Source: an uncultured Oscillospiraceae bacterium
GTDB taxonomy: Bacteria; Bacillota; Clostridia; Oscillospirales; Oscillospiraceae
Direction of reading: 5' to 3'
DNA: 64,000 nt
Assembly (NCBI GenBank): GCA_947599925.1
Contig: CANQFT010000002.1
Location: 62,001-126,000 of the forward strand
The notes under the pieces are model-generated. The model saw nothing but the letters and a program-made list of their open reading frames with translations. It was not told the origin of the DNA and made no database searches. How positions within the stretch are numbered: position 1 is the stretch's first letter; every line of letters starts with the position of its first letter. The translations under genes and the position numbers were made by a program. Positions 49,788 through 58,360 of the stretch are shown piece by piece.

Positions 49788-50720
49788 TCACTCCGCGAAC
49801 AGCGGCGTGGACAGATAGCGGTCCCCGGTGTCGGGCAGCAGCACCACGATGGTCTTGCCCTTGTTCTCCGGCCGCTTGGCGACCTGCACCGCCGCCCACA
49901 GCGCCGCGCCGGAGGAGATGCCCACCAGCACGCCCTCGCGCTTGCCCACCAGCTTGCCCAGGGCAAAGGCGTCCTCGCTGGTGACGGGGATGACCTCGTC
50001 GTAGATGGCGGTGTCCAGGATGTCGGGCACAAAGCCCGCCCCAATGCCCTGGATCTTGTGGGGCCCGGCCTTGCCCTCGCTGAGCACCGGGGAGTCCTTG
50101 GGCTCCACGGCCACCACCTTCACGCCGGGGTCCTTCTCCTTGAGGAACTTCCCCACGCCGGTGACGGTGCCGCCGGTACCCACACCGGCCACGAAGTAGT
50201 CCACCTTGCCCTCCGTGTCCTCCCAGATCTCCGGGCCCGTCGCGGCGTAGTGGGCGGCGGGGTTGGCGGGGTTGACGAACTGGCCGGGGATAAAGCTGTT
50301 GGGGGTCTCCTTGGCCAGCTCCTCGGCCTTGGCGATGGCGCCCTTCATGCCCTTGGCGCCCTCAGTGAGCACCAACTCCGCGCCGTAGGCCGCCATCAGC
50401 TGCCGCCGCTCCACGCTCATGGTCTCCGGCATGACGATGACGATGCGGTAGCCCCTGGCGGCGGCCACGCTTGCAAGGCCGATGCCCGTGTTGCCGGAGG
50501 TGGGCTCGATGATGACGCTGTCCGGCTTCAGCAGACCCTTGGCCTCGGCGTCGTCGATCATGGCCTTGGCGATGCGGTCCTTCACCGACCCTGCGGGGTT
50601 GAAGTACTCCAGCTTGGCCAGCACCCTGGCCTCCAGACCCAGCTCCTTTTCCACATGGGTCAGCTCCAGCAGAGGCGTGCGCCCCACCAGCTGGTCAGCA
50701 GAGGTATAGATCTTGCCCAT
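49788..50720 (-). CDS. cysK: Cysteine synthase (O-acetylserine sulfhydrylase)
   Basis: The 310-residue PLP enzyme makes cysteine from O-acetylserine and sulfide. Visible landmarks are the PLP lysine K47 in [11 protein letters not shown], the substrate loop [12 protein letters not shown], the glycine-rich PLP phosphate loop [10 protein letters not shown] and the end segment [19 protein letters not shown]. The ATG at 50720 follows GGAGGGG; the in-frame ATG five codons upstream overlaps this site. It has a near-perfect promoter with a palindrome at the transcription start and is convergent with an Rrf2 regulator, an association found for CymR-type control of sulfur metabolism. Confidence 0.95.
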   Translation of the reverse strand: MGKIYTSADQLVGRTPLLELTHVEKELGLEARVLAKLEYFNPAGSVKDRIAKAMIDDAEAKGLLKPDSVIIEPTSGNTGIGLASVAAARGYRIVIVMPETMSVERRQLMAAYGAELVLTEGAKGMKGAIAKAEELAKETPNSFIPGQFVNPANPAAHYAATGPEIWEDTEGKVDYFVAGVGTGGTVTGVGKFLKEKDPGVKVVAVEPKDSPVLSEGKAGPHKIQGIGAGFVPDILDTAIYDEVIPVTSEDAFALGKLVGKREGVLVGISSGAALWAAVQVAKRPENKGKTIVVLLPDTGDRYLSTPLFAE

Positions 50721-50820
50721 CGTTGTCCCCTCCAAAATTTCTGTCAGATTTTTGCCCGGCCCGCCGCGGCGGTGATGGCCGCCGGCGGGGCGGCGCTGGA
50801 TCCAGTGCCCCTTCGTATTT

Positions 50821-50874
50821 CCTATCTTTTAGATAGGTTATAGGGATTATACCCCCGCCTCCATGTTTTGTCAA
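50821..50874 (-). promoter_or_regulatory. cysK promoter with palindromic operator
   Basis: On the minus strand a consensus TTGACA (50874-50869), a 17-base spacer and TATAAT (50851-50846). The palindrome CCTATCTTTTAGATAGG at 50821-50837 covers the first transcribed bases (start near 50839), ideal for repression. Its CCTAT/ATAGG half-sites also occur at the Rrf2 promoter. Confidence 0.75.
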
Positions 50875-50987
50875 TAGCCAGAGGAAATTTTTCCTCCTCC
50901 GCCCAGACCGGGGCCTACCGGCGGGCGGACCGGGCGGGCGCCCTCCGTCCCACCGGGATGATTTTGTGAAAAATTTTCAATTTTTTA

Positions 50988-51016
50988 TTGCCACCGCCCG
51001 CATGATTTGGTATACT
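50988..51016 (+). promoter_or_regulatory. Promoter of the GGDEF protein gene
   Basis: TTGCCA at 50988-50993, a 17-base spacer and TATACT at 51011-51016, predicted start near 51023. Confidence 0.6.
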
Positions 51017-51064
51017 ATACCTATATTTAGGCGTGTGGCCGTCGAAAGGGCGGTGGGACCGTTC

Positions 51065-53389
51065 ATGCAGAAAAAGGCCGCCAAGACAAAAAAAGACAGA
51101 CAGCTGCTCTCCATGGTCCTGCTGATCGGGATCCTGGCCGTCATTCTTGTCGCCTTTTTCGTCCGGTACTACCAGCTGGAGCGCCAAGGCTGCGTCACCC
51201 GCCTGGAGGAGCACACCCAGACCGCCGGCAGCCAGATCATGGCGACGGTGGACCGCAGCCGGTCCTATCTGAACAAGATCTCCAACATCGTCTACGCCCG
51301 CTGTATGCTCTCCGAGGCCGACGGCCGGTCCATTCTGGAATCCCTGGAGGACATGGACCTCATCTCCCGCCTGGAACTCATCTTGCCCGACGGCACGCTC
51401 TACACCTCTTCCGGCATCCGCAAGGACCCCACCCTCTCCTACAAGAAGCTCCTGGAGTCTGAGGATGGCGGCGCCACGCGGCGCGCCCTGGACCAGCTCT
51501 CCCCGGACCAGCAGATCATCCGGCTCTACGCGCCTGTGCTGAAAGGCGGGCGGACCGTGGCCATCATCTCCGGCGTCATCCCCATGGACCGCCTCTCCTC
51601 CCACTTCACCGTGGCCGCCTACGACCACCAAGCCAAGCTCTTCCTCATGGAGAGCGAGACGGGCAACTACCTCATCGACCCGGACCACGACCGGCCCGGC
51701 AACCTGCGGGACGTGGAAAACTACCTCTTCACCAGCGGATACAGCAAAGAGCAGTTCTACCGCGAGGTCCGCACCGGGGAGAGCGGCTTCACCGTCATGC
51801 GGAGCCCCAACGCCAACGACAACGACTACTTCTGCTACTCCTCCGTGGGCTTCCAGGACTGGGTGGTGATGCTCTCGGTCAAGGAGAACATCGCCTTTGC
51901 CCAGTCGGAGACGGTGATGGTCCTCTTTATCATTATGATCGGCCTGGTGTCGGGGCTGTCCATGGCCTTCCTGCTCTGGTTCTTCCGGGACCTCCGCCGC
52001 CGCCAGGCCCGGACAGAGCTCCAACTGCGGGGCGGCACCTATATGTTGGAGGTCCAGCAGACCCTCTTCCGCGCCCATATCGACCCGGGGGCCTTTGAAC
52101 AGGCGCTGTTGGAGATCGCCAACTACCTCACCGCCGACGCCGTGGCCTACTATACCCTGAGCGCGGACGGCTCGCTGCTGCTCCAGGACGTGGCCGGCTC
52201 GACCACCAAGGTCCCGCCCAAAAAGGCCGACTTCCAGTCCTTCTTCCCCCAGACCGCCAAGTCCCTGCTGGCGAGCGGCCGCTTTTTCAGCAACCGCCCC
52301 TTCCTCTGGGGAGACGAGGACTGGCGCTCGGCCAGGGAGATCGGCATCCGCAACATGATGCTGGTCCGCATCGACTCCCTGGACGGCAAGGACCCGCTGG
52401 GTATGCTGTGCGCGGTGAACCCGGACGTGCTCTGGAACAGCACCGAGCCCTTGGACCAGGTATCCCTCACCTTTACCATGGCGGTGGAGAACCGGCAGAA
52501 CTACCAGACCCTTGCCTACATCAGCCAGGTAGACGAGCTGACGGGGCTGATGAACCGCAACAGCTACCACGCCCGGCTGGACACCCTCACCGCCATGGAG
52601 GGCGGCACCGTGGGCTGCGTGTACATCGACGCCAACGGCCTCCACGAGATCAACAACCACCTTGGCCACGACGCCGGGGACGAGATGCTCCGCTCCGTGG
52701 CGGACGCGCTGTTGGCCTCTTTCGACAAAAAAGACATCTTCCGCCTCGGCGGGGACGAGTTCGCCGTGCTTGTCACCGCCATGTCCCAGGAGGACCTGGA
52801 CCGCAAAGCCAAAGCCGTCGGCGAGGCGGTGGAGAAGTGCGGCTACACCGTCTCCGTCGGCGTGGAGTGGCGCCGCGGGGAGTTCCAGGTCAGCGCCATC
52901 GTGGCCGCCGCCGAGGCCGCCATGCGGAAAAACAAAGCCGAGTTCTACGCCAGCAAGGGCGGCGAGCGGCAGATGCGAAACCTGAACACCCGTCTGGAGC
53001 AGACCCTCTCCGCCAAGCGGGACGCGGACACCCTGCTGTCCTACCTGGCGCCCAACCTGCTGGGGGTCTACTTCGTGGACCCGGAGAAGGACGCCTGCCG
53101 CTCCATCATAGCCCCGCCCTACTTTGACCAGGCCCTGAAAGAGACCCAGTACCGCTTCCACGCCGCCATGGAGCTCTACATCTCCCAGCAGGTCCGCCCC
53201 GACGACCAGGCCCTCCTGCGGCAGTGCTGTGACTACGACTACATCCTCCCCCTCCTCCAAAAAGAGGGGCCCCAGGAGCGCCGCTTCCGCAAGAACGACG
53301 GCACCGAGGTCATCCTGAAGGTCCGCCACCCCAGCCGCTCCGGCGACAACACCGCGGAGCTCATCTGGCTGTTCCAGATGGCGGGGTGA
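51065..53389 (+). CDS. Membrane-bound diguanylate cyclase-type protein (sensor, GAF-like, GGDEF)
   Basis: The 774-residue protein has a transmembrane helix (~14-34, LLSMVLLIGILAVILVAFF), an external Cache-like sensor (~35-275), a second helix (~280-305, VMVLFIIMIGLVSGLSMAFL), a cytosolic GAF-like region (~325-480) and a GGDEF domain (~490-640) with DELTGLMNRNSYHARLDTL, DANGLHEINNHLGHDAGDE and an intact RLGGDEFAVLV. The active motif predicts cyclic di-GMP synthesis. No RxxD inhibitory site lies in its usual place. A C-terminal ~120-residue extension is unassigned. The ATG at 51065 lies after the predicted transcription start (51023), so the longer upstream frame is excluded. The gene stands alone. 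Confidence 0.85.
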   Translation: MQKKAAKTKKDRQLLSMVLLIGILAVILVAFFVRYYQLERQGCVTRLEEHTQTAGSQIMATVDRSRSYLNKISNIVYARCMLSEADGRSILESLEDMDLISRLELILPDGTLYTSSGIRKDPTLSYKKLLESEDGGATRRALDQLSPDQQIIRLYAPVLKGGRTVAIISGVIPMDRLSSHFTVAAYDHQAKLFLMESETGNYLIDPDHDRPGNLRDVENYLFTSGYSKEQFYREVRTGESGFTVMRSPNANDNDYFCYSSVGFQDWVVMLSVKENIAFAQSETVMVLFIIMIGLVSGLSMAFLLWFFRDLRRRQARTELQLRGGTYMLEVQQTLFRAHIDPGAFEQALLEIANYLTADAVAYYTLSADGSLLLQDVAGSTTKVPPKKADFQSFFPQTAKSLLASGRFFSNRPFLWGDEDWRSAREIGIRNMMLVRIDSLDGKDPLGMLCAVNPDVLWNSTEPLDQVSLTFTMAVENRQNYQTLAYISQVDELTGLMNRNSYHARLDTLTAMEGGTVGCVYIDANGLHEINNHLGHDAGDEMLRSVADALLASFDKKDIFRLGGDEFAVLVTAMSQEDLDRKAKAVGEAVEKCGYTVSVGVEWRRGEFQVSAIVAAAEAAMRKNKAEFYASKGGERQMRNLNTRLEQTLSAKRDADTLLSYLAPNLLGVYFVDPEKDACRSIIAPPYFDQALKETQYRFHAAMELYISQQVRPDDQALLRQCCDYDYILPLLQKEGPQERRFRKNDGTEVILKVRHPSRSGDNTAELIWLFQMAG

Positions 53390-53431
53390 GCCCCGGCCTG
53401 GGGCGCCCAACCCAAAACCTCTCTACCGGAC

Positions 53432-53475
53432 AAAAACCCCCTGGAGCGAAATGGCTCCAGGGGGTTTGTTTTCGC
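53432..53475. terminator. Bidirectional terminator between the GGDEF gene and ftsZ
   Basis: An AAAAACCCCCTGGAGC arm pairs with GCTCCAGGGGGTTTGTTTT across a short loop; both ends carry A/T runs, so it can end both convergent transcripts. Confidence 0.88.
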
Positions 53476-53506
53476 GTCTGCACGCCGGGCGCGGCCCGGA
53501 GGCGTC

Positions 53507-54613
53507 TCAGCCGCCGTGGGTGAAGATACGCAGGACCTTCTCAAAGTCGTCCCCGTCGTCCTCCTTGGCGGTCTCCTGCCGGGCCTCGGCCTGGTCCGCC
53601 TGACCCTCCTCCCTGCGGGAATAGGGGGTGCCGGCGGCGGGGGCGTTGGCGGCGCCCGCGCCGGTGAAGCCGGTGGCGATGACGGTGATCTTCAGCTCGT
53701 CCTCCAAGGTCTCGTCAAAGGCGGCGCCGAAGATGAACCGGGCGTCGGGATCGGCCATCTCCCGGACCATATCCACCGCCACCGTGACCTCGTCCAGATC
53801 CATATCCAGCGAGCCCGTGACGTTGACGATGACGCCCTTGGCGCCGTTGATGGGGACCTCCAGCAGCGGGCTGGACACCGCCATGCGGGCGGCCTCCTCC
53901 GCCTTGTTCTTGCCCGCGGCCCGTCCCACGCCCATGTGGGCCATGCCCGCGTCCTTCATCACGGCGGTGACGTCGGCGAAGTCCAGATTGATAAAACCGG
54001 TGTTGGTGATGAGGTCGGAGACCGACTGCACCGCCTGGCGCAGCACGTCGTCGGCGATCTCAAAGGCGTTGGCGAAGGTGAGCTTTTGGTCGGTGGCAAA
54101 CCGCAGATGCTCGTTGGGGATGATCACCAGGCTGTCCACCTTGGTACGCAGTTCCGCGATGCCCGTCTCGGCCTGGCTCATGCGGCGGGTGCCCTCAAAG
54201 TGGAAGGGCTTTGTCACCACCGCCACGGTGAGGATGCCCATCTCCTTGGCGATGTCGGCCACGATGGGGGCCGCGCCGGTGCCCGTGCCGCCGCCCATAC
54301 CGGCGGTGATGAACACCATGTCCGTCCCCTCCAGCGCCGCGGCTACCTGGGCCCGGCTCTCCTCGGCGGACTTGCGGCCCATCTCCGGGTCGGAACCCGC
54401 GCCCTTGCCGCCGGTGAGCTTTTCCCCGATCTGGATCTTATATGTGGCCGCGGAGATGTCCAGCGCCTGCCTGTCGGTGTTCACCGCGATGAAATCCACG
54501 CCCTGGACGTTGCTCCGCACCATGCGGTTGACTACATTGTTGCCCGCGCCGCCGACGCCGACGACCTTGATCACGTCTGTTCCACCCATGCCCGGGTCCA
54601 TCTGAAACGCCAT
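53507..54613 (-). CDS. ftsZ: Cell division protein FtsZ
   Basis: The 368-residue tubulin-like GTPase forms the division ring. Key motifs are VVGVGGAGNNVVNRMV at the N-terminus, the tubulin signature GGGTGTG at residues 107-113, the T7 synergy loop region NLDFADVTAVMKDAGMAHMG, and a conserved C-terminal tail (DDFEKVLRIF) that binds FtsA/SepF-type partners after an acidic linker. The ATG at 54613 has an AGGAGGG site. It ends the dcw cluster and has its own consensus-like promoter in the ftsQ-ftsZ gap, so it can be expressed apart from the wall genes. Confidence 0.97.
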   Translation of the reverse strand: MAFQMDPGMGGTDVIKVVGVGGAGNNVVNRMVRSNVQGVDFIAVNTDRQALDISAATYKIQIGEKLTGGKGAGSDPEMGRKSAEESRAQVAAALEGTDMVFITAGMGGGTGTGAAPIVADIAKEMGILTVAVVTKPFHFEGTRRMSQAETGIAELRTKVDSLVIIPNEHLRFATDQKLTFANAFEIADDVLRQAVQSVSDLITNTGFINLDFADVTAVMKDAGMAHMGVGRAAGKNKAEEAARMAVSSPLLEVPINGAKGVIVNVTGSLDMDLDEVTVAVDMVREMADPDARFIFGAAFDETLEDELKITVIATGFTGAGAANAPAAGTPYSRREEGQADQAEARQETAKEDDGDDFEKVLRIFTHGG

Positions 54614-54703
54614 GCCCGCGTCCCTCCTAAGTATAAAGAAATCTACAAGCTGTGGTATGCCCTGCCGGACCTACCCGGCTATATGTTGCGATTATACGTT
54701 TCT

Positions 54704-54732
54704 ATTGTATCCTTTTTGCCAGGGCAGGTCAA
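54704..54732 (-). promoter_or_regulatory. Internal promoter before ftsZ
   Basis: On the minus strand TTGACC (54732-54727), a 17-base spacer and TACAAT (54709-54704), start near 54697, in the 158-base gap after ftsQ. Confidence 0.65.
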
Positions 54733-54771
54733 GAGAAAATGCTGTTTTTTTTCGCCACGGCGCCGTTTTTT

Positions 54772-55539
54772 TCAGTCCGGGATGAAGCGCAGGCTCTCCT
54801 CGTCCATGATCTCCACGGTGTAGCTCTGGTTGGCGTCCACTCTGGGGTCGGCGACGGCGGCGGCGAACCGCCTCAGCCAATAGTTCATCCCCGCCTCAGT
54901 CACCGGCGGGATGTGGACGGTAAAGCGGGTGTCGTAGACAAAGGTGATCCGATAGTCCTCCGACAGATCCACAGGCCCCAGCTTGTCCAAAAGGCCGTTC
55001 TCGCCCAGGGCGGCCAGCAGTTCCTTGAGCCAGCCCACCTTGTGGCTCTGGTCCTCTCCGGCGGCCAGATAGGTCCCCTCCGCCGGCACCAGCGCCTCGA
55101 TGCCCTTCACCGTGGGCAGTCCGCCTCTGGCGGCGCTCCGCTCCAGCAGTTTGCAGTCCTCTCCGATGAACCACCACTGCCCGTCCTGGGCGATGGCGGC
55201 CACGGCCCGGCCCTCTGTGACCTTGATGGCCACCGTATCGGGCAGCAGACGGCGGATGGACACATCCTGGATGTAGGGCAGGCGGCGGCGCAGTTCCCCG
55301 GCGATGGACGAGGTCCGCAGCAGGAAGAGATTTTCCCCGTCCTTGACGCCGGAGACGTCGATGATCTCCTGGTCGGTATAGCGGCTGTTGCCCTGGACGG
55401 TGATGTCGCCCACGCGGAAAAACACCGCGCAGGCCAGCGCCACCGCCGCCAGGATCAGCACCGTAGACAGCACCAGATAGAGCCGCGAGTGGCGGCCCCT
55501 TCTGCGCTGTTTTCTTTTCCGGCGGCGTTTGTCTGCCAT
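54772..55539 (-). CDS. ftsQ: Cell division protein FtsQ/DivIB
   Basis: The 255-residue bitopic protein has a very basic cytoplasmic start (ADKRRRKRKQRRRGRHSR), one membrane helix (~20-41, YLVLSTVLILAAVALACAVF), a POTRA domain (FRVGDITVQGNSRYTDQEII to RRLPYIQDVSIRRLLPDTV) and the following FtsQ beta domain (TEGRAVAAIAQDGQWWFIG). It links the divisome with wall synthesis. The gene starts nine bases after murA. Divergence between FtsQ and DivIB is naming only. Confidence 0.88.
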   Translation of the reverse strand: MADKRRRKRKQRRRGRHSRLYLVLSTVLILAAVALACAVFFRVGDITVQGNSRYTDQEIIDVSGVKDGENLFLLRTSSIAGELRRRLPYIQDVSIRRLLPDTVAIKVTEGRAVAAIAQDGQWWFIGEDCKLLERSAARGGLPTVKGIEALVPAEGTYLAAGEDQSHKVGWLKELLAALGENGLLDKLGPVDLSEDYRITFVYDTRFTVHIPPVTEAGMNYWLRRFAAAVADPRVDANQSYTVEIMDEESLRFIPD

Positions 55540-55548
55540 TGGCGTCCC

Positions 55549-56814
55549 CTACTTTTTCTCTGAAATCTCCGCGTCCGCGCCCAGGGTCGTCAGGTCCCGG
55601 GCGATGTCCGCGTAGCCTCGAAACACATGGTGGAGCCCGGTGATCCCGCTCTCCCCCTCCGCGCCCAGCGCGGCCACGGCCAGCGCCGCGCCCCCTCGCA
55701 GGTCGTGGGCCTCCAGTTCCCCGCCGTGGAGCCTCTCCACCCCCGTGACCACCGCCACGCGTCCCTCGCGGCGGATGCGGGCTCCCATGCGCCGCAGTTG
55801 GTCGATGTGGCGGTATCGGCTGGAGAACATATTCTCCACAAAGAGTGTGGTCCCCTGGGCAGTACACAGCGCCGCCATCAAGGGCGCCTGGGCGTCGGTG
55901 GGAAAGCCGGGATAGGGCGCGGTACGCACGGCGTGGACAGCCCGCAGGGGCGTCTCCGGGTCCCGGCGCAGACGGACCCGCCCCTCCCCGCTCTCCACCG
56001 CGCAGCCCGCCTCGGCCAGCAGGGCCGTCACCGTGGACAGATGGCGGCTCTCCACGCCCTCCAGCTCCACCTCGCCTCCGGCGGCGGCACAGCCGCACAG
56101 GTATGTGGCCGCCACGATCCGGTCCCCCATGACCGTGACCTCGCCGCCGTGGAGGGCCGCGCCGCCCTCCACGGTGATGACCGAGCTGCCCGCGCCCTGG
56201 ACCTGGGCCCCCATGGAGCGCAAAAAGTCCTGCAGCTGGGCGATCTCCGGCTCTCTGGCGGCGTTGAGGATGGTGGTGGTGCCCTGGGCGGCCACGGCGC
56301 AGAGCATGGCGTTCTCCGTGGCCCCCACGCTGGGGATGGCCAGGGCGATCTCCCCGCCCCGCAGGGCCCCTGCCGCGCACCGCAACCCCGCCGGGCCCTC
56401 CCAGATCTCCGCGCCCAGCGTTCTGAGGGCGGACAGGTGGAGGTCGATGGGCCTGGGTCCCAGTTCACAGCCGCCGGGATAGCACAGCTCCGCCCGCCCC
56501 AGCCTGGCCAGGATCGGCCCCAAAAAGATGACCGACGAGCGCATGGCCCTGGCCAGGGGCTCCGGCACGTCCAGGGCCAGCGGTGCGGTGGCGTCTATGG
56601 AAACGGCGTCCCCGTCCCGCCGCACGCCGCAGCCCAGATGCTCCAGAATGGCGACCGAGGCGTCCACATCGGTCAGCCGGGGACAGTTGCGGATCACGCT
56701 GACACCCTTGCCCAGAATGGCGGCGGCCAGCAGAGGCAGCACGCTGTTCTTCGCCCCTTGCACCCGCAACCGCCCGGAAAGGGGCCTGCCGCCCCGGATA
56801 CGCAGTACCTCCAT
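55549..56814 (-). CDS. murA: UDP-N-acetylglucosamine 1-carboxyvinyltransferase
   Basis: The 421-residue enzyme makes the first committed step of peptidoglycan synthesis, moving enolpyruvate from PEP to UDP-GlcNAc. The active site is complete: K22 and N23 in GAKNSVLP, the reactive cysteine C116 in YPGGCELGPRPIDLH (so fosfomycin sensitivity is expected at this site), and TAPYPGFPTDAQAPLMA near the substrate loop. The ATG at 56814 follows GGGAGGG; an in-frame ATG nine codons upstream has no site. Its place inside the dcw cluster between murG and ftsQ is common in clostridia. Confidence 0.95.
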   Translation of the reverse strand: MEVLRIRGGRPLSGRLRVQGAKNSVLPLLAAAILGKGVSVIRNCPRLTDVDASVAILEHLGCGVRRDGDAVSIDATAPLALDVPEPLARAMRSSVIFLGPILARLGRAELCYPGGCELGPRPIDLHLSALRTLGAEIWEGPAGLRCAAGALRGGEIALAIPSVGATENAMLCAVAAQGTTTILNAAREPEIAQLQDFLRSMGAQVQGAGSSVITVEGGAALHGGEVTVMGDRIVAATYLCGCAAAGGEVELEGVESRHLSTVTALLAEAGCAVESGEGRVRLRRDPETPLRAVHAVRTAPYPGFPTDAQAPLMAALCTAQGTTLFVENMFSSRYRHIDQLRRMGARIRREGRVAVVTGVERLHGGELEAHDLRGGAALAVAALGAEGESGITGLHHVFRGYADIARDLTTLGADAEISEKK

Positions 56815-56870
56815 GACGCTCCCTCCCTTTTCATAGGCCATCCTATGACAAGGCGGGGATTTGCGCTACT

Positions 56871-57995
56871 TTACAGCAATTCCATCAGGGTATCGTAAAT
56901 GCGCTCCGCCGCGTCCGCCGGCGCCACGCCGGACACGGCCCGGCCCATGTCGGCGCGCCGCTTCGGATCGTCCAGCAGGGCCGTGACCTCCTCAAAAAGC
57001 CGCCTGGCGTTGCACTCCCTCTCCGGCAACAGTACCGCGCCTCCGGCCTGGGCCAGCACCTGGGCGTTTTTGGTCTGGTGGTCCCCGGCCACGTTGGGAG
57101 AGGGGATCAGAATGGCGGGCTTGCCCAGGGCCGCCAGTTCGCTGATGGTGGAGGCCCCGGCCCGGCAGATCACCACGTCCGCCGCGGCCATGGCCAGGGC
57201 CATATCGTGGAGATAGGGCCGGACCTGGAGGCGCGGATGGGCGTCCAGATGGATGTCCTGCCGCTCCAGCCCCTCCATCACGTCGTCATAGTACCGCTCG
57301 CCCGCGCCGTGGAGGTGGTGGAAGGGACAGCCCCGCTCCACGCACAGGGCCAGAAAGTCCACCATCTGCCCGTTCATCACCTTGGCCCCAAGGGAGCCCC
57401 AGACCGACAGCACCATGGGCGCGTCGTCGGCAAGACCCAGTTCCCCTCTGGCCTCCTTGTGGGTCCGGGTGAAAAAGTCCGGCCGCACCGGCGTGCCGGT
57501 CACCACTACCTTCTCCCCGTCGGGGTAGGCCCCGGACTGGTCGGGCAGACCCAGCATCACCCGGTCTACGTGCCCGGCCAGACGCCGGGTGGTGAGGCCG
57601 GGGACGGCGTTGGACTCGTGGATGGCGGTGGGGATCCCCCGCCGCGCCGCTTCCCGCGTCACCGGGTAGGAGGCGAAGCCTCCCGTGCCCACCACCAGCT
57701 CCGGCTGAAACTCGTCCAGAATGGCCTGGGCCTGGCGGCGGGAGCGGACCAGCTCCGCCACCGCCTTGGCGTTGTGGGCCAAATTGTCCAGACTGAGCCT
57801 CCGGCGGAACGCGCTGATGTCCACTTGCCGCAGCTCATAGCCCGCCCTGGGCACCAGCTTGGCCTCCATGGTGTCGCCGCCGGCCCCCACGAACAGGACC
57901 TGGGTATCCGGCCTGTGGGCCTGAAAACACCGCGCCAGAGCCAGAGCGGGACTGATGTGTCCGGCGGTGCCGCCGCAGGTAAAAATGACCTTGAT
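56871..57995 (-). CDS. murG: UDP-GlcNAc:undecaprenyl-pyrophosphoryl-MurNAc-pentapeptide transferase MurG, unusual start
   Basis: MurG adds GlcNAc to lipid I, giving lipid II at the inner membrane face. The frame holds the N-terminal glycine-rich loop TCGGTAGHISPALALARCF, VGTGGFASYPV, the HESNAVPG segment, GAGERYYDDVM, and the donor-binding RAGASTISELAALGKPAILI. All of it lies in one frame from 57995, but this has no ATG, GTG or TTG before the glycine loop, and a TGA lies 21 bases upstream. The first usable GTG (57890) would delete the loop. AGAGGGGGG then six bases then ATC at 57995 suggests an ATC start (374 residues). Alternatively one G too many in the six-G run breaks an upstream GTG start. 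Confidence 0.88.
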   Translation of the reverse strand: MKVIFTCGGTAGHISPALALARCFQAHRPDTQVLFVGAGGDTMEAKLVPRAGYELRQVDISAFRRRLSLDNLAHNAKAVAELVRSRRQAQAILDEFQPELVVGTGGFASYPVTREAARRGIPTAIHESNAVPGLTTRRLAGHVDRVMLGLPDQSGAYPDGEKVVVTGTPVRPDFFTRTHKEARGELGLADDAPMVLSVWGSLGAKVMNGQMVDFLALCVERGCPFHHLHGAGERYYDDVMEGLERQDIHLDAHPRLQVRPYLHDMALAMAAADVVICRAGASTISELAALGKPAILIPSPNVAGDHQTKNAQVLAQAGGAVLLPERECNARRLFEEVTALLDDPKRRADMGRAVSGVAPADAAERIYDTLMELL

Positions 57996-58133
57996 ACCGA
58001 TCCCCCCTCTCCGTCACATTCCCATCTCTCACCCCAAATACCCCTCGCGCTTCGATGTCACGCTCGCATTGGGCGGCCTTCTCGGACCCGCTTCGCCCCT
58101 GCTCACGCTTCCCGTCTCCCCAGGGGTGAGAAT

Positions 58134-58268
58134 CCAAAGAGAGGGGCCGCGGCCCCTCTCTTTGGCCGAAGGGGATTCCAAAGGGGGCTCTCGGATTGCC
58201 CCCTTTGGCGGGTTTCTTGGGGGGTCTGGGGGGCCATTCTTTGACCGAATCAAAGAATGGTCCCCCAG
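58134..58268. repeat. Three consecutive hairpins between murG and ftsW
   Basis: Within about 340 bases without a gene (58020-58360) are three strong stems: CCAAAGAGAGGGGCC at 58134-58148 with 58151-58165; CCAAAGGGGGC at 58178-58188 with 58198-58208; and an 18-bp stem, CTGGGGGGCCATTCTTTG, at 58226-58243 with 58251-58268 (one G-T). None is followed by a T run. The stretch looks like an inserted structured repeat; the rest of the gap shows nothing recognisable. Confidence 0.75.
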
Positions 58269-58360
58269 GAAGAGGCCCTTGCCGGGCCCCGCCCGGCCCA
58301 CGCTCACGGCTTTGGACCCGCCGGGCCTCCACCGGCTCCGGCCCGCCTATGCCCGCGCTT

